Shown here piece by piece: positions 25,633 through 34,235 of a stretch of DNA of 64,000 nucleotides. This DNA comes from RBG-16-64-43 sp964353865 (GTDB lineage Bacteria > Chloroflexota > Anaerolineae > Anaerolineales > RBG-16-64-43), in the NCBI GenBank assembly GCA_964353865.1, contig CAYGXJ010000127.1:1-64000 (forward strand). The letters are read 5' to 3'. The notes under the pieces are model-generated. The model saw nothing but the letters and a program-made list of their open reading frames with translations. It was not told the DNA's origin and made no database searches. A program made the translations under genes and the position numbers. Within the stretch, counting starts at the first letter, position 1. Every line of letters starts with the position of its first letter.

Positions 25633-27672
25633 TTACTGTGGGGCTACCTTGCTCATCGCGGCCCAGTAGGGATCATCGAACAGTGGGTTGTAGTAGAAGC
25701 CCTCGATCCAGGACTGTACGTAGCGGCGGGTCGTGATCTGGGCGATGAAGACGTCAATCGCCTGGTCCATGGCTTCAGCCTGCAGGCCCTTGTACAACTC
25801 GGCGGCCTTCGCCGGATCGCTCTCTCGGACGGCCTCAGCCATCGTCGCGTCCCACGGGTCGCACAAGGCATCTGGAAAGTGCTGAGCTCGCGACCAGTCG
25901 CCATTGCACGACATGTACGGCACCACCCAGTTGTGCGGGTGATGGAAATCCTGGATCCAGCCCGTCTGATGCAGCGGCAGTCGGCCGGCGCGGCGGGCGG
26001 CCATATAGGTTGCCCACGGCAGGTTGGCAATGCCGATGCTGATCTTGTCGTTCACCTGCGTCAAACCATCTGCGAGGACCTCACTGGCGATGCGCCGGCT
26101 GTCATTCCCAGTGTTGTAGAGGAACGACATGGTGAAGCCGTTCTCCCACACCGCGCCGTCCCAGGCCAACTGGAGCTCCTCGGCGCACTTCTCAAGGTCG
26201 TAGTCGTAGATGAAGGAGTCGGCCTTGTATCCCAGCATGCCCTCGATGATCGGGCCGCGGTGAGGGAAGGCCTCGCCCTGGCGGACTTCCTGGATGTACG
26301 TGTCCCGGTCGAAGCAGAAGTTGAAAGCCTTGCGCACATGGATATCGGAGAAGAAGTCCGGCGGGATTCCCTGACCGTCCAACTGCCCCGATCCGAGGTA
26401 CGGGTTGCCGCCCTCGGTGGGAATGTTGAAGTTCAGGAAGATGTCGTCGGTCTGGGTGGCGGGCATGTTCTGGTACAGCTTGAGAATGCCCTCCGGGTTC
26501 TTGATCGACTCGACAAACTCGCCGTCGGTGTACGTGTACCATTGCTTGACCATCGGGTCGATCTGCGTAGCGAAGGCAATCTCGTGGTCCAAGGTATCTG
26601 CGTCGCCGGCCTGCATCATGGCCAGGCGGGTGCCCCACTCCTCGACCAGGCGGATGACCACGGTCGACATCGACGGAACGCCGTCCACCGTGCTGCCTTC
26701 CCACAGCGGTTCCGTCACCCACCAGTCTGGATTGGCCTTCAGGACGAGCTCCTGACCGGGCGTCCAGTGGTCGAGCATGTAGGGGCCGGTGCCGTTCTCG
26801 ATGTTGTACAGTGTGCTGGCGGAGACTTCCGGCAGATACCAAGTGCGCCAGGTGGCGCACTCATCGTCCCAGGCACCCTGCTCGATCATCCACTCTTTGT
26901 CCTGGATGCCGGCCCAGGGTTGGGCAAGTAGCTGCGGGAAGTAAGCCGACGCATAGGCCAGCTTGATGGTCACAGTTCCGGTGGTATCGTCGGCCACCAC
27001 GGTCTTGCGGATGGCCTCGCAGACCTTGAGGTCGTCTCCCCCGACGACATCGAGCAGCCCGCCGTCGCCCGCAGCGCCGATTCCGGCAGTCTCAAGCATC
27101 GGGTCAAAGAACAGGCCCATCGGGCCGCCGCCGCCCAGGAAGTCCCATCCGAGCAGCAAGTTGCGGTGGAAGGTGTAGGCCACATCATGCGCCTCGAGCG
27201 TCCCGCCCTTGTGGAATTTCACCCCCGGGCGGATGTGAAAGGTGTACGTGAGGCCGTCGTCCGAGATACTCCACTCGTCGGCGAGCATCGGGACAAACTC
27301 GTCGACCGCCGAACCCTTGAACATGACTAGGTTGTCGTAGACATTGCGCCCGATGTTGATGCTGGGGGAGTCGTACATGACGGCCAGATCAAGCGTCTCC
27401 GGCTCGCCGATCCACAGCACGGTGAAGGTATCCGGGTTCTTGAAGGTGGCCGAGTAGCTTTCGTACTGCTCCTCGCTGCCGGCCGCCTGCGCTGCCTCCA
27501 ACTGCTGCTGCAGTTCGGCGATCTGCGCCTCGCTACCCTCGCTCGCCTGGGCCGTGGCCAAGGCATTCTGAAGCTCGTTGATTTGCGCCTGCGAACCGCC
27601 CGTGCAGCCGGCAAGCATCAGGCTGGCCGCAACGAGCAGCGATGCAACCTGGTAACCTTTCCTTACGAACAT
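25633..27672 (-). CDS. Peptide ABC transporter substrate-binding lipoprotein
   Basis: The extracytoplasmic substrate-binding protein (SBP_bac_5 family, cluster C) of the importer, 679 residues. The lipobox is LAGC near residue 22. Directly after it lies an unusual heptad-like stretch (about 28-68, INELQNALATAQ and IAELQQQLEAAQ), likely a short coiled coil holding the protein off the membrane. The main fold follows: FTVLWIGEPETLDLA, VKFHKGGTLEAHDVAYTFHR and VRKAFNFCFDRDTY. GGAGGAGG precedes ATG 27672. Substrate is probably a peptide but cannot be fixed. Confidence 0.93.
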   Translation of the reverse strand: MFVRKGYQVASLLVAASLMLAGCTGGSQAQINELQNALATAQASEGSEAQIAELQQQLEAAQAAGSEEQYESYSATFKNPDTFTVLWIGEPETLDLAVMYDSPSINIGRNVYDNLVMFKGSAVDEFVPMLADEWSISDDGLTYTFHIRPGVKFHKGGTLEAHDVAYTFHRNLLLGWDFLGGGGPMGLFFDPMLETAGIGAAGDGGLLDVVGGDDLKVCEAIRKTVVADDTTGTVTIKLAYASAYFPQLLAQPWAGIQDKEWMIEQGAWDDECATWRTWYLPEVSASTLYNIENGTGPYMLDHWTPGQELVLKANPDWWVTEPLWEGSTVDGVPSMSTVVIRLVEEWGTRLAMMQAGDADTLDHEIAFATQIDPMVKQWYTYTDGEFVESIKNPEGILKLYQNMPATQTDDIFLNFNIPTEGGNPYLGSGQLDGQGIPPDFFSDIHVRKAFNFCFDRDTYIQEVRQGEAFPHRGPIIEGMLGYKADSFIYDYDLEKCAEELQLAWDGAVWENGFTMSFLYNTGNDSRRIASEVLADGLTQVNDKISIGIANLPWATYMAARRAGRLPLHQTGWIQDFHHPHNWVVPYMSCNGDWSRAQHFPDALCDPWDATMAEAVRESDPAKAAELYKGLQAEAMDQAIDVFIAQITTRRYVQSWIEGFYYNPLFDDPYWAAMSKVAPQ

Positions 27673-27687
27673 GGCAATCCTCCTCCG

Positions 27688-28710
27688 TCATGCGTGAAGG
27701 GCAGTTGAATTGTGCGGATTGGCTAGGAAACACGCTACAGTGTGTCCGCGGGTCACCTCCTTGAGTTCGGGTCGCTCGGCGCGGCAGCGCGCTTCCGCGA
27801 TCGGGCAGCGCGTGGAGAATCGGCAGCCAGCCGGCGGATGTGCCGGCGAAGGCACATCACCGGTGAGGATGATGCGCTGGCGGCGTGCCTCCACTTTCGG
27901 ATCGGGAACGGGAATGGCAGAAAGCAGCGCTCGGGTATACGGATGCAGGGGACGGGTGAAGAGCGTCTCCACATCGGCCGTTTCTACCAGCGTGCCCAGA
28001 TACATCACCGCCACCCGATTGCACACATGGCGAACCATGCTCAGATCGTGAGTGATGAAAAGATAGGTCAGCCCGAACTCGTGTTGCAGGTCCTGCAGCA
28101 GATTCACCACCTGGGCCTGGATCGACACATCCAGCGAGGTGATTGGCTCGTCGGCCACAATGAAGGAGGGGGTCAGCGTGAGCGCACGGGCGATGCCGAT
28201 GCGTTGGCGTTGGCCGCCGGAAAACTCATGGGGGTAGCGCGTCGCAAACGAGGCCTTCAGACCCACGCGCTCGAGCAGACCCGCAATAAACGCCGTCTCC
28301 CCCTCGGGCGGCGAGAGGTGATGGATGTGCAGCGGCTCAGACAGGATGCTGCCGACGGTCATACGTGGATTGAGCGAAGAGAACGGGTCCTGGAAGACCA
28401 CCTGCATCCGCCGGCGCACGCGTCGCAGTTCCGTGGGTTTCATGTGCGAAAGGTCTTCGCCTTCAAAGACGACACGTCCGGCGGTCGGCCGGTAGAGGTA
28501 GAGCAGCGCACGGCCGAAGGTGGTCTTTCCGCAGCCGCTTTCGCCCACCAGCCCCAGCGTCTCGCCGCGCATGATCTCCAGCGATACTCCGTCCACAGCA
28601 CGCACCTGGCCCACCACATGGCGGAAGACTCCCGCCCGGATAGGGAAGTGCATTTTCAGATCGTCGATCTTCACTAGCGGCTGATGCCCGCTGTTCGGTC
28701 CTGGCCTCAC
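27688..28710 (-). CDS. Peptide ABC transporter ATP-binding protein (OppF type)
   Basis: One of two ATPases of the importer (340 residues). Walker A GESGCGKTTFGRA near 56, Q-loop VVFQDPFSSLNPR near 104, signature FSGGQRQRIGIARAL near 160, Walker B FIVADEPITSLD and the C-terminal oligopeptide-transporter extension with four Cys (CRFSTRCPIAEARC...) thought to bind an iron-sulfur cluster. I chose GTG at 28710: it overlaps the upstream stop as GTGA and follows GGAGG. The ATG at 28809 would run 100 bases into the OppD gene. Confidence 0.94.
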   Translation of the reverse strand: MRPGPNSGHQPLVKIDDLKMHFPIRAGVFRHVVGQVRAVDGVSLEIMRGETLGLVGESGCGKTTFGRALLYLYRPTAGRVVFEGEDLSHMKPTELRRVRRRMQVVFQDPFSSLNPRMTVGSILSEPLHIHHLSPPEGETAFIAGLLERVGLKASFATRYPHEFSGGQRQRIGIARALTLTPSFIVADEPITSLDVSIQAQVVNLLQDLQHEFGLTYLFITHDLSMVRHVCNRVAVMYLGTLVETADVETLFTRPLHPYTRALLSAIPVPDPKVEARRQRIILTGDVPSPAHPPAGCRFSTRCPIAEARCRAERPELKEVTRGHTVACFLANPHNSTALHA

Positions 28711-29768
28711 GGCGCCTCCTCGACCTTCAATAGAGGAGATACATCCACCCAGCAGGCCACCCGATGATCGCGCGCGACACGCCGCAGTGCGGGGTTCTCT
28801 CGTGCGCACTGCGCCACGGCATGCTCGCAGCGCGGCGCGAACGGACAGCCATTCGGCAGATGGAGCAGATCGGGCGGCGAACCGCTGATGGGAATGAGCC
28901 GGCGGCCCGGGTGCGATTGGTCGACGCGTGGCAGCGAACGCAGCAGGCCTAGCGTGTAGGGATGGTGGGGATTGGCGTACAGATCCTCGACCGGCGCCTC
29001 TTCAACGATGAAGCCCGCGTACATCACAATGACTCGCTGCGCCAGGCCGGCGACCACACCCAGGTCGTGGGTGATCCAGATCATCGAGGTATTGATCTGC
29101 TCGCGCAGGCGCTTCACCAGGTCGAGAATCTGCGCCTGGATCGTGACGTCCAGCGCGGTGGTGGGTTCGTCGGCGATGAGCAGGCGCGGCTCGCACGAGA
29201 TCCCCATGGCGATCATGACCCGCTGGCGCATGCCCCCAGAAAACTCGTGCGGATACGCATCCAACCGCGTGGAGGCCTCGGGAATTCCAACCAGATCGAG
29301 CAATTCGGCGGCCCGCCGGCGAGCCTGGGCCGTCGTCATCTGCATGTGCAACATCAGTGCTTCGACGACCTGTTCGCCGATGGTCAGCACCGGGTTGAGC
29401 GAGGTCATCGGGTCTTGGAATATCATCGCGATCTGGCGGCCGCGCATCCGCCGCATCTCATCCGCAGGGAGCTTCAGCAAATCCACCCCCTGGAAGTTCA
29501 CCACCCCGCTGGTGATTCGTCCGGCGGGGGGTGCCACCAGACGCATGATCGAAAGAGCGTGGACCGTCTTGCCGCACCCGCTTTCGCCCACAACGCCAAG
29601 AGTTTCTCCATCGTGCAAGTTGTAGGAGATGCCGTTGACGGCGGAGACCGACCCCTCCTCGGTCGTGAAGCGAGTGGTTAGGCCGATCACCTGCATCAGT
29701 GCGGCGTCTTCCACCGCAGCCTTGCCGGTAGGTGGGATGGGGTCGGATCGGCGCATGGTGTCAGTCAT
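28707..29768 (-). CDS. Peptide ABC transporter ATP-binding protein (OppD type)
   Basis: First gene of the peptide-import operon (353 residues). Walker A GESGCGKTVHALS, Q-loop MIFQDPMTSLNPV, signature FSGGMRQRVMIAMGI, Walker B LLIADEPTTALDV, and the C-terminal CPFAPRCEHAVAQC extension are all present. Start is uncertain between ATG 29768 and 29756; ATG 29795 would add an unconserved leader. Upstream at 105 bases is the extra response regulator, in the same direction, which could control this operon; I see no clear promoter in the gap. Confidence 0.93.
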   Translation of the reverse strand: MTDTMRRSDPIPPTGKAAVEDAALMQVIGLTTRFTTEEGSVSAVNGISYNLHDGETLGVVGESGCGKTVHALSIMRLVAPPAGRITSGVVNFQGVDLLKLPADEMRRMRGRQIAMIFQDPMTSLNPVLTIGEQVVEALMLHMQMTTAQARRRAAELLDLVGIPEASTRLDAYPHEFSGGMRQRVMIAMGISCEPRLLIADEPTTALDVTIQAQILDLVKRLREQINTSMIWITHDLGVVAGLAQRVIVMYAGFIVEEAPVEDLYANPHHPYTLGLLRSLPRVDQSHPGRRLIPISGSPPDLLHLPNGCPFAPRCEHAVAQCARENPALRRVARDHRVACWVDVSPLLKVEEAP

Positions 29769-29873
29769 CGCACACACCACTCGAAGGGGATACATGCCAG
29801 CCTAGGAGAGCGGCGCCACCCACACATCGGTCGGGTGACGCATTTCTGGCCGATGCCACCGGCTCAATTGGCT

Positions 29874-30521
29874 CTAGTCCAGATGGACCAAGCCCTGTCG
29901 AAAGGCTAGCGTGACGGCCTCGGTCCGGCTGGCGGCGCCGAACTTGCTCAAGATGCGGCCGACGTGCATGCGCACCGTGGCCGGGCGAATGCCCAGGCGA
30001 AGTGCAATTTGCGGATTGGTCAGCCCGCGCGCGACCAGCTGCAGGACTTGCCTCTGCCGCAACGTGAGCGACACCTCGTGGCGTCCCACGCGATCGAGGT
30101 GGGCGATGAGCATCTGAGCTGCAGTCCCGGAAATCATTCTTCGCCTCGTTGCCGCATCACGAATGGCCTCGGCCAGTTCGCGAGCCGAAACGCTCTTGAG
30201 CAAGCAGTTGACCGCTCCACCCAATAGGGCCGCGGGGATGAGTTCCTGCTCCGACACGCCCGCCAGCCCGATGACCTGCGCCTCAGGGCCTCTCTCACGC
30301 AGGCGTTCCAGCAGCCGATCTCCATCTTCGGAGGGCAGGCCAAGATCCAGCAGAACCACGTCGGGCTGCTCGAGACTACACAGGGCTAGGGCTTGCTCCG
30401 CCCCGCCGGCCAGCCCGACGACGCGCATGTCGGGCATGTCATTCAGGCAGGCTGCCAGACCGAGACGAACCATCTCGTGGCCATCGACAACAAGGACGCG
30501 AATTTGGGATGGACGGGGCAT
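29874..30521 (-). CDS. NarL/LiaR-type response regulator with atypical receiver
   Basis: A 215-residue response regulator with receiver and LuxR-type HTH (LTLRQRQVLQLVARGLTNPQIALRLGI, near 155). Aligned with the neighbouring regulator, the phosphoacceptor D59 and K109 are kept, but the second acidic residue is Gly (D13-G14) and the conserved Thr/Ser is Ala (A87). Both changes should weaken Mg2+ binding and phosphorylation-driven switching. ATG at 30521 is chosen by alignment. It follows a terminator after the two-component pair and precedes the peptide ABC operon by 105 bases. Probably a paralogue derived from the adjacent regulator. Confidence 0.9.
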   Translation of the reverse strand: MPRPSQIRVLVVDGHEMVRLGLAACLNDMPDMRVVGLAGGAEQALALCSLEQPDVVLLDLGLPSEDGDRLLERLRERGPEAQVIGLAGVSEQELIPAALLGGAVNCLLKSVSARELAEAIRDAATRRRMISGTAAQMLIAHLDRVGRHEVSLTLRQRQVLQLVARGLTNPQIALRLGIRPATVRMHVGRILSKFGAASRTEAVTLAFRQGLVHLD

Positions 30522-30574
30522 GCCGGCCCGGCGCCTATGGTCGCGCATCGTGCGTCGCGCATGCACTCGATGCT

Positions 30575-30612
30575 AATAACGAAAGGCCCCAACCGCATCC
30601 GCCGGCTGGGGC
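30575..30612 (-). terminator. Intrinsic terminator after the two-component operon
   Basis: On the minus strand GCCCCAGCCG, loop GCGGATG, CGGTTGGGGC forms a 10-base stem with one G-U pair, followed by CTTTCGTTATT. It lies between the regulator ending at 30646 and the atypical regulator starting at 30521. Confidence 0.65.
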
Positions 30613-30645
30613 ATCTGGAGATCGTCCGCTTGGTGGGAGGAGGAG

Positions 30646-31293
30646 CTAGTCCAGGTGGACTAGGTTGTGCTTGAGTGCCATGGTCGCCGCTTCGGTGCGG
30701 CTCGCGACCCCCAGCTTGGAGAGGATGCTGCTGACGTGATTCTTGATGGTGAAGCGGCTGACCTGCAAGCGTTGCGCCATGTCCGGGTTCGAGAGCCCGG
30801 CCACGATCAACGTAAGCACCTCCCGTTCGCGCCCGGTCAGGTCATAGCCAGGAGGCCGGGGCTGGGTCGCGGCGCCGATGAGCACTCGGGTGGCCTCCGG
30901 CGCGAGGGAAGGACGCCCGGCATAGGCCGCACGGATGGCCTGAGCCAATTCCGCCGCCGAGACGTTTTTGAGCAGGTAGCCGATTGCCCCCGCCTGCAGC
31001 TCGGCCCGAACCATTTCTGCTTCGCCGAAACTTGTAAGGGCGATGATGCGGATGGCTGGATAGCGTTCGTGGATGGTGCGCGTGGCGCTGATCCCGTCCA
31101 CCTCGGGCATGACCAGATCCATCAAGACCACATCCGGCGAGACCTGGCCGCAACGCTCGATGGCTTCCTGGGCACTCGCGGCCTGACCGACCAATTCAAG
31201 ATCGGGGTAAGCCCGCAGGAATGCCGCCAAACCTTCCCGCAGCATATCGTGATCGTCGACGACCAGCACGCGAATGGGTTTGGCCTCGCTCAT
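30646..31293 (-). CDS. NarL/LiaR-type response regulator
   Basis: The partner regulator of the adjacent kinase (215 residues). The receiver is canonical: D13/D14, phosphoacceptor D59 (VVLMDLVMPEVDG), T87 and K109. The output is a LuxR-type HTH (LTGREREVLTLIVAGLSNPDMAQRLQV). Its ATG overlaps the kinase stop codon as ATGA, so the pair is translationally coupled. Targets are unknown. Confidence 0.95.
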   Translation of the reverse strand: MSEAKPIRVLVVDDHDMLREGLAAFLRAYPDLELVGQAASAQEAIERCGQVSPDVVLMDLVMPEVDGISATRTIHERYPAIRIIALTSFGEAEMVRAELQAGAIGYLLKNVSAAELAQAIRAAYAGRPSLAPEATRVLIGAATQPRPPGYDLTGREREVLTLIVAGLSNPDMAQRLQVSRFTIKNHVSSILSKLGVASRTEAATMALKHNLVHLD

Positions 31294-33731
31294 TCGTCCA
31301 TTCCTTGATGGGCCGGCCAGTGTACGGCGATGCGGGAGCCCAGCCCCGGGGCGCTCTCGATCTCAAGAATACCTCCAATCGCCTGGGCCCGTTCGCGCAT
31401 GACAGCCAAGCCCAGGCCGTCGGCGCGCGGGAGGCTCGGGTCGAAGCCGCGGCCATTGTCGCGTAGCTCCAAGCGCACCGTTGTGTCCCCGCCCGATAGG
31501 CCGACCCATGCCTGCGTCGCTTGAGAATGCCTGGCTGTGTTGTTCAGCGCCTCTTGAGCAATCCGATACAGACCGATCTTCACCTCTGGCGGGGTCGTGC
31601 GGTGGCGCTGCAGGTCGAGGTGAATGTCGAGCTTCTTGCGGCTCGAGACGCCGTCGGCGAGCTGCTGCAACAGTTCGCGCAGCTCGGCCCGCTCGAGCGC
31701 GGCCGGGCGCAGCTCCAGGAGGAGCATACGCATTTCGGCCAGTGCCCCACGCGTCAACTGCTGCAGCCGGGCCAAGCTGTGCATGGCCTCTTGCGGAGCA
31801 TCGCGCACCTGGTCGGGTACCACCTCCGCCAGCAGGCTCGCCGTCCAGAGTGTCTGGCTCACCGCATCGTGCAGATCGCGGGCCAGGCGGTTGCGTTCCT
31901 CCAGCACAGCTACTTCTCGGGCGCGCGCATACAGGCGGGCATTGGCGATGGCAATCGCGGCTTGCGCGGCCAGCGACTCGAGCACGGCACGGTCGTCCTC
32001 GTCAAACGCATCGGTCCGGTCGCTCTGGGCGTCGAGCACACCGATCACTGCCTCCTGCGCGCGCAAGGGGATCACCAGTTCGGACCGCGTGCTGGGCGAA
32101 TCGGCCAATGCAAGATAGGCCGGATCGAGACGGACATCCGCGGCGAGGAGGGTGACGCCTTCAGCTGCCACCCGGCCGATGAGACCCTCCTGGCCAATGC
32201 GGAAACGCGGCGGCAGATGGCCGGGCCGATCCCAGCTGGCACCCGCTCCCGCCTTCATCACGACCAGGTCGCCTTCGATGAGACCGATCCCAACCGAGGA
32301 GTAGCCCAGCCGCTCATGAACCGGCCGCACAATCTCGCGGACCACCTCTTCCACATCCAGCGAGGAGGTGATGCGCCGCCCCACTTCGCTGATGACTCGG
32401 AACTGTTCGGCTCGCCGTTGTTGGGCGCGATACAGTCGCTGGCTCTGGATGGCGACGCCCAGTTGCTGGCCCACCGTGGTGAGCAACTGGGCCACTTGAT
32501 CATCGAGCGCGTCGCGCTCGGGCGAAGTGACGAAGAGCACACCATGCGACTCGCCGCGGGCGGTGAGCGGCACACCCATCAGATAGCGCCGCTCGGCGAT
32601 CTCCTGCACGCCGCCTTGTCGGAGAAGGCCCTCCACCACGAGGTCCAAGACGATCGGGCCGGTCGTGACGGCAACCCGCGCCAACGGCTGCCCCTCGCCA
32701 GCAAAGAGGGCAAGCTGGTCGCGCAGCCGATTCGATAGGCCGCGCGTGGCAGCCAGCCGATGCGGGCCGCCTTCCGGCTCGCGCAGGAAGATCCCGCCTG
32801 CCGGAAGGTCAAGCGTGCCAAGAATCCCATCCAGTGACGACTCCAGAACATCCTGGGCATCCAGCATCAGGCTGCCGGCGGCGGTCGCCGCGCTGAGGGT
32901 GGCCAGGGCCCGCGTGCGCTCATCGACCTCGTGCTGCAGGTCGCGATAGCTTTCTTCGAGATGTACGGCCATGCGGTTGAACTGCTCGGCGAGATCCTCG
33001 ATTTCGTCGCCCGTGTCCGCCACAACCCGTTGGCCAAACTTGCCGTCAGCGATTTCCTGACTTGCGGTAATCAATCCCTGGATCGGTTGGGTCAGGCGTC
33101 GCACACCCACGGCCACAATCACCACAGGTAAGAGCAACCCCAGGCCGACCAGCAACAGGATCAGTCGCTGGTAGGCGACAATCGACCCAATGAGCGAGGA
33201 CCACGGTTGCTCGGTGACCAGCTCCCACGAGGTGCCGGCCACAGGCGCAAAAGACGCGACGATTTCAACTCGCTCCGCGTTGAGGGTGCGTATCGTGCCG
33301 GATTGGCCGCCGAGCGCTCGGTGCACCACATCCTGAGAAGAGAAGTCCGCGCCGATGAGACCTGTATCGGAGTGGAAGACGACACGTCCTTCGCTGTCCA
33401 CGATATACGCGCTGCCTTTGTCGCCTGTTCGCGTCCTGACGGCCTGAACGACTCGCTGAAAGAGCGTTCGCCGGCTGACCAGTTCCTGGGCATACACCTC
33501 CTCGGCGCGCGCCAAGCCGGGTTGTGTGTCGACGTAGGCCTCGAGCTGCGCACCGAGTTGATTGGCCAAGAGCCGGGTCAGTTCGCGGTCGCGCTGGATG
33601 ACGAGGTCGAAGGCAAGCTGCCGGAAAGCAAGCGTCGCCAGGATAACAATCACAACCAGCAATATCGCCGTGGGGATAAACGTCCACGCGAGGATCTTCG
33701 AACGAAGGTCAAGCGAAAGACGCCAAGGCAT
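31290..33731 (-). CDS. Membrane sensor histidine kinase (Cache-like, HAMP, two GAF, HisKA_3)
   Basis: An 813-residue NarX/LiaS-class kinase. Order: TM1 (about 11-33), an extracytoplasmic Cache-like sensor (about 34-165, containing GSAYIVDSEGRVVFHSD), TM2 (about 170-190), HAMP (RRLTQPIQGLITASQEIADG), two GAF modules (about 270-420 and 440-590), HisKA_3 with the phosphorylated His in LARDLHDAVSQTLW, and HATPase_c (LRDNGRGFDP; MRERAQAIGG). Two GAF domains suggest a cytoplasmic small-ligand or redox input as well. ATG at 33731 is preferred because GGAG precedes it; an inverted repeat lies just upstream. Confidence 0.93.
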   Translation of the reverse strand: MPWRLSLDLRSKILAWTFIPTAILLVVIVILATLAFRQLAFDLVIQRDRELTRLLANQLGAQLEAYVDTQPGLARAEEVYAQELVSRRTLFQRVVQAVRTRTGDKGSAYIVDSEGRVVFHSDTGLIGADFSSQDVVHRALGGQSGTIRTLNAERVEIVASFAPVAGTSWELVTEQPWSSLIGSIVAYQRLILLLVGLGLLLPVVIVAVGVRRLTQPIQGLITASQEIADGKFGQRVVADTGDEIEDLAEQFNRMAVHLEESYRDLQHEVDERTRALATLSAATAAGSLMLDAQDVLESSLDGILGTLDLPAGGIFLREPEGGPHRLAATRGLSNRLRDQLALFAGEGQPLARVAVTTGPIVLDLVVEGLLRQGGVQEIAERRYLMGVPLTARGESHGVLFVTSPERDALDDQVAQLLTTVGQQLGVAIQSQRLYRAQQRRAEQFRVISEVGRRITSSLDVEEVVREIVRPVHERLGYSSVGIGLIEGDLVVMKAGAGASWDRPGHLPPRFRIGQEGLIGRVAAEGVTLLAADVRLDPAYLALADSPSTRSELVIPLRAQEAVIGVLDAQSDRTDAFDEDDRAVLESLAAQAAIAIANARLYARAREVAVLEERNRLARDLHDAVSQTLWTASLLAEVVPDQVRDAPQEAMHSLARLQQLTRGALAEMRMLLLELRPAALERAELRELLQQLADGVSSRKKLDIHLDLQRHRTTPPEVKIGLYRIAQEALNNTARHSQATQAWVGLSGGDTTVRLELRDNGRGFDPSLPRADGLGLAVMRERAQAIGGILEIESAPGLGSRIAVHWPAHQGMDE

Positions 33732-33743
33732 TCCAGGACTCCA

Positions 33744-33765
33744 GCCAGGCAAGTATAAGCCTGGC
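33744..33765 (-). promoter_or_regulatory. Inverted repeat overlapping a -10-like box upstream of the kinase
   Basis: GCCAGGC (33744-33750) and GCCTGGC (33759-33765) are exact inverse repeats separated by 8 bases. The minus strand reads TATACT within the spacer (33752-33757), 20 bases before the ATG at 33731. A repressor or autoregulator could bind here, or the sequence could form a small hairpin; no good -35 is visible. Confidence 0.4.
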
Positions 33766-33889
33766 GCCATTCGATGCGCCGGTGCGGCGAAGAGGCTCGA
33801 CCGCCGAACCGTTTGGCAAGTCGTGGTGTGGGTTTGAGACGTCCTGCCGCCCAGAGACTGATGCTTCTCGGGTCAGAAGCTGGCTTCGA

Positions 33890-34201
33890 TCAGGGTAACG
33901 AATCGCCGCAATCCGTTTCGCCGGCGACAATGTTTCCGCCGCCGAGGATTGCCGGCCGGCCACATCCACCCGAGACGGCGGGAATCAACCGAACCTCGTC
34001 GCCCTCGGCAAGCAGTTGTTCTTTCTCGACGATTTGTCCGTTGACCACGAGCAGGATGCTCTCGCCCTTGAGGCGTATCGCGAGGTGATCGATCACCGAT
34101 TGAACCGAGGCATTCGGCTCCAGTTCGAGGTCCAGCGTGTCGACGATTCCCTCGGGGGTTTCTCGCCGGAGAATCGTGTGCAACCGCACTCGCACCTTCA
34201 T
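33890..34201 (-). CDS. MoaD/ThiS-like beta-grasp protein with C-terminal extension
   Basis: A 103-residue ubiquitin-fold protein of the MoaD/ThiS type, placed after aldehyde ferredoxin oxidoreductase and aldehyde dehydrogenase genes as often seen for tungstopterin enzymes. The fold is clear: VRVRLHTIL, LELEPNASVQSVIDHL, ILLVVNGQIVEKEQLLAEGDEVRLIPAVSGG. The usual C-terminal Gly-Gly is at 78-79, but 24 residues follow (CGRPAILGGGNIVAG...), so the tail must be removed, or the protein does not act as a thiocarboxylate carrier. ATG at 34201 follows AGAGG. Confidence 0.85.
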   Translation of the reverse strand: MKVRVRLHTILRRETPEGIVDTLDLELEPNASVQSVIDHLAIRLKGESILLVVNGQIVEKEQLLAEGDEVRLIPAVSGGCGRPAILGGGNIVAGETDCGDSLP

Positions 34202-34235
34202 GCCCCCGACCTCTTGTGCCCGTCGCCGGGCAGGC

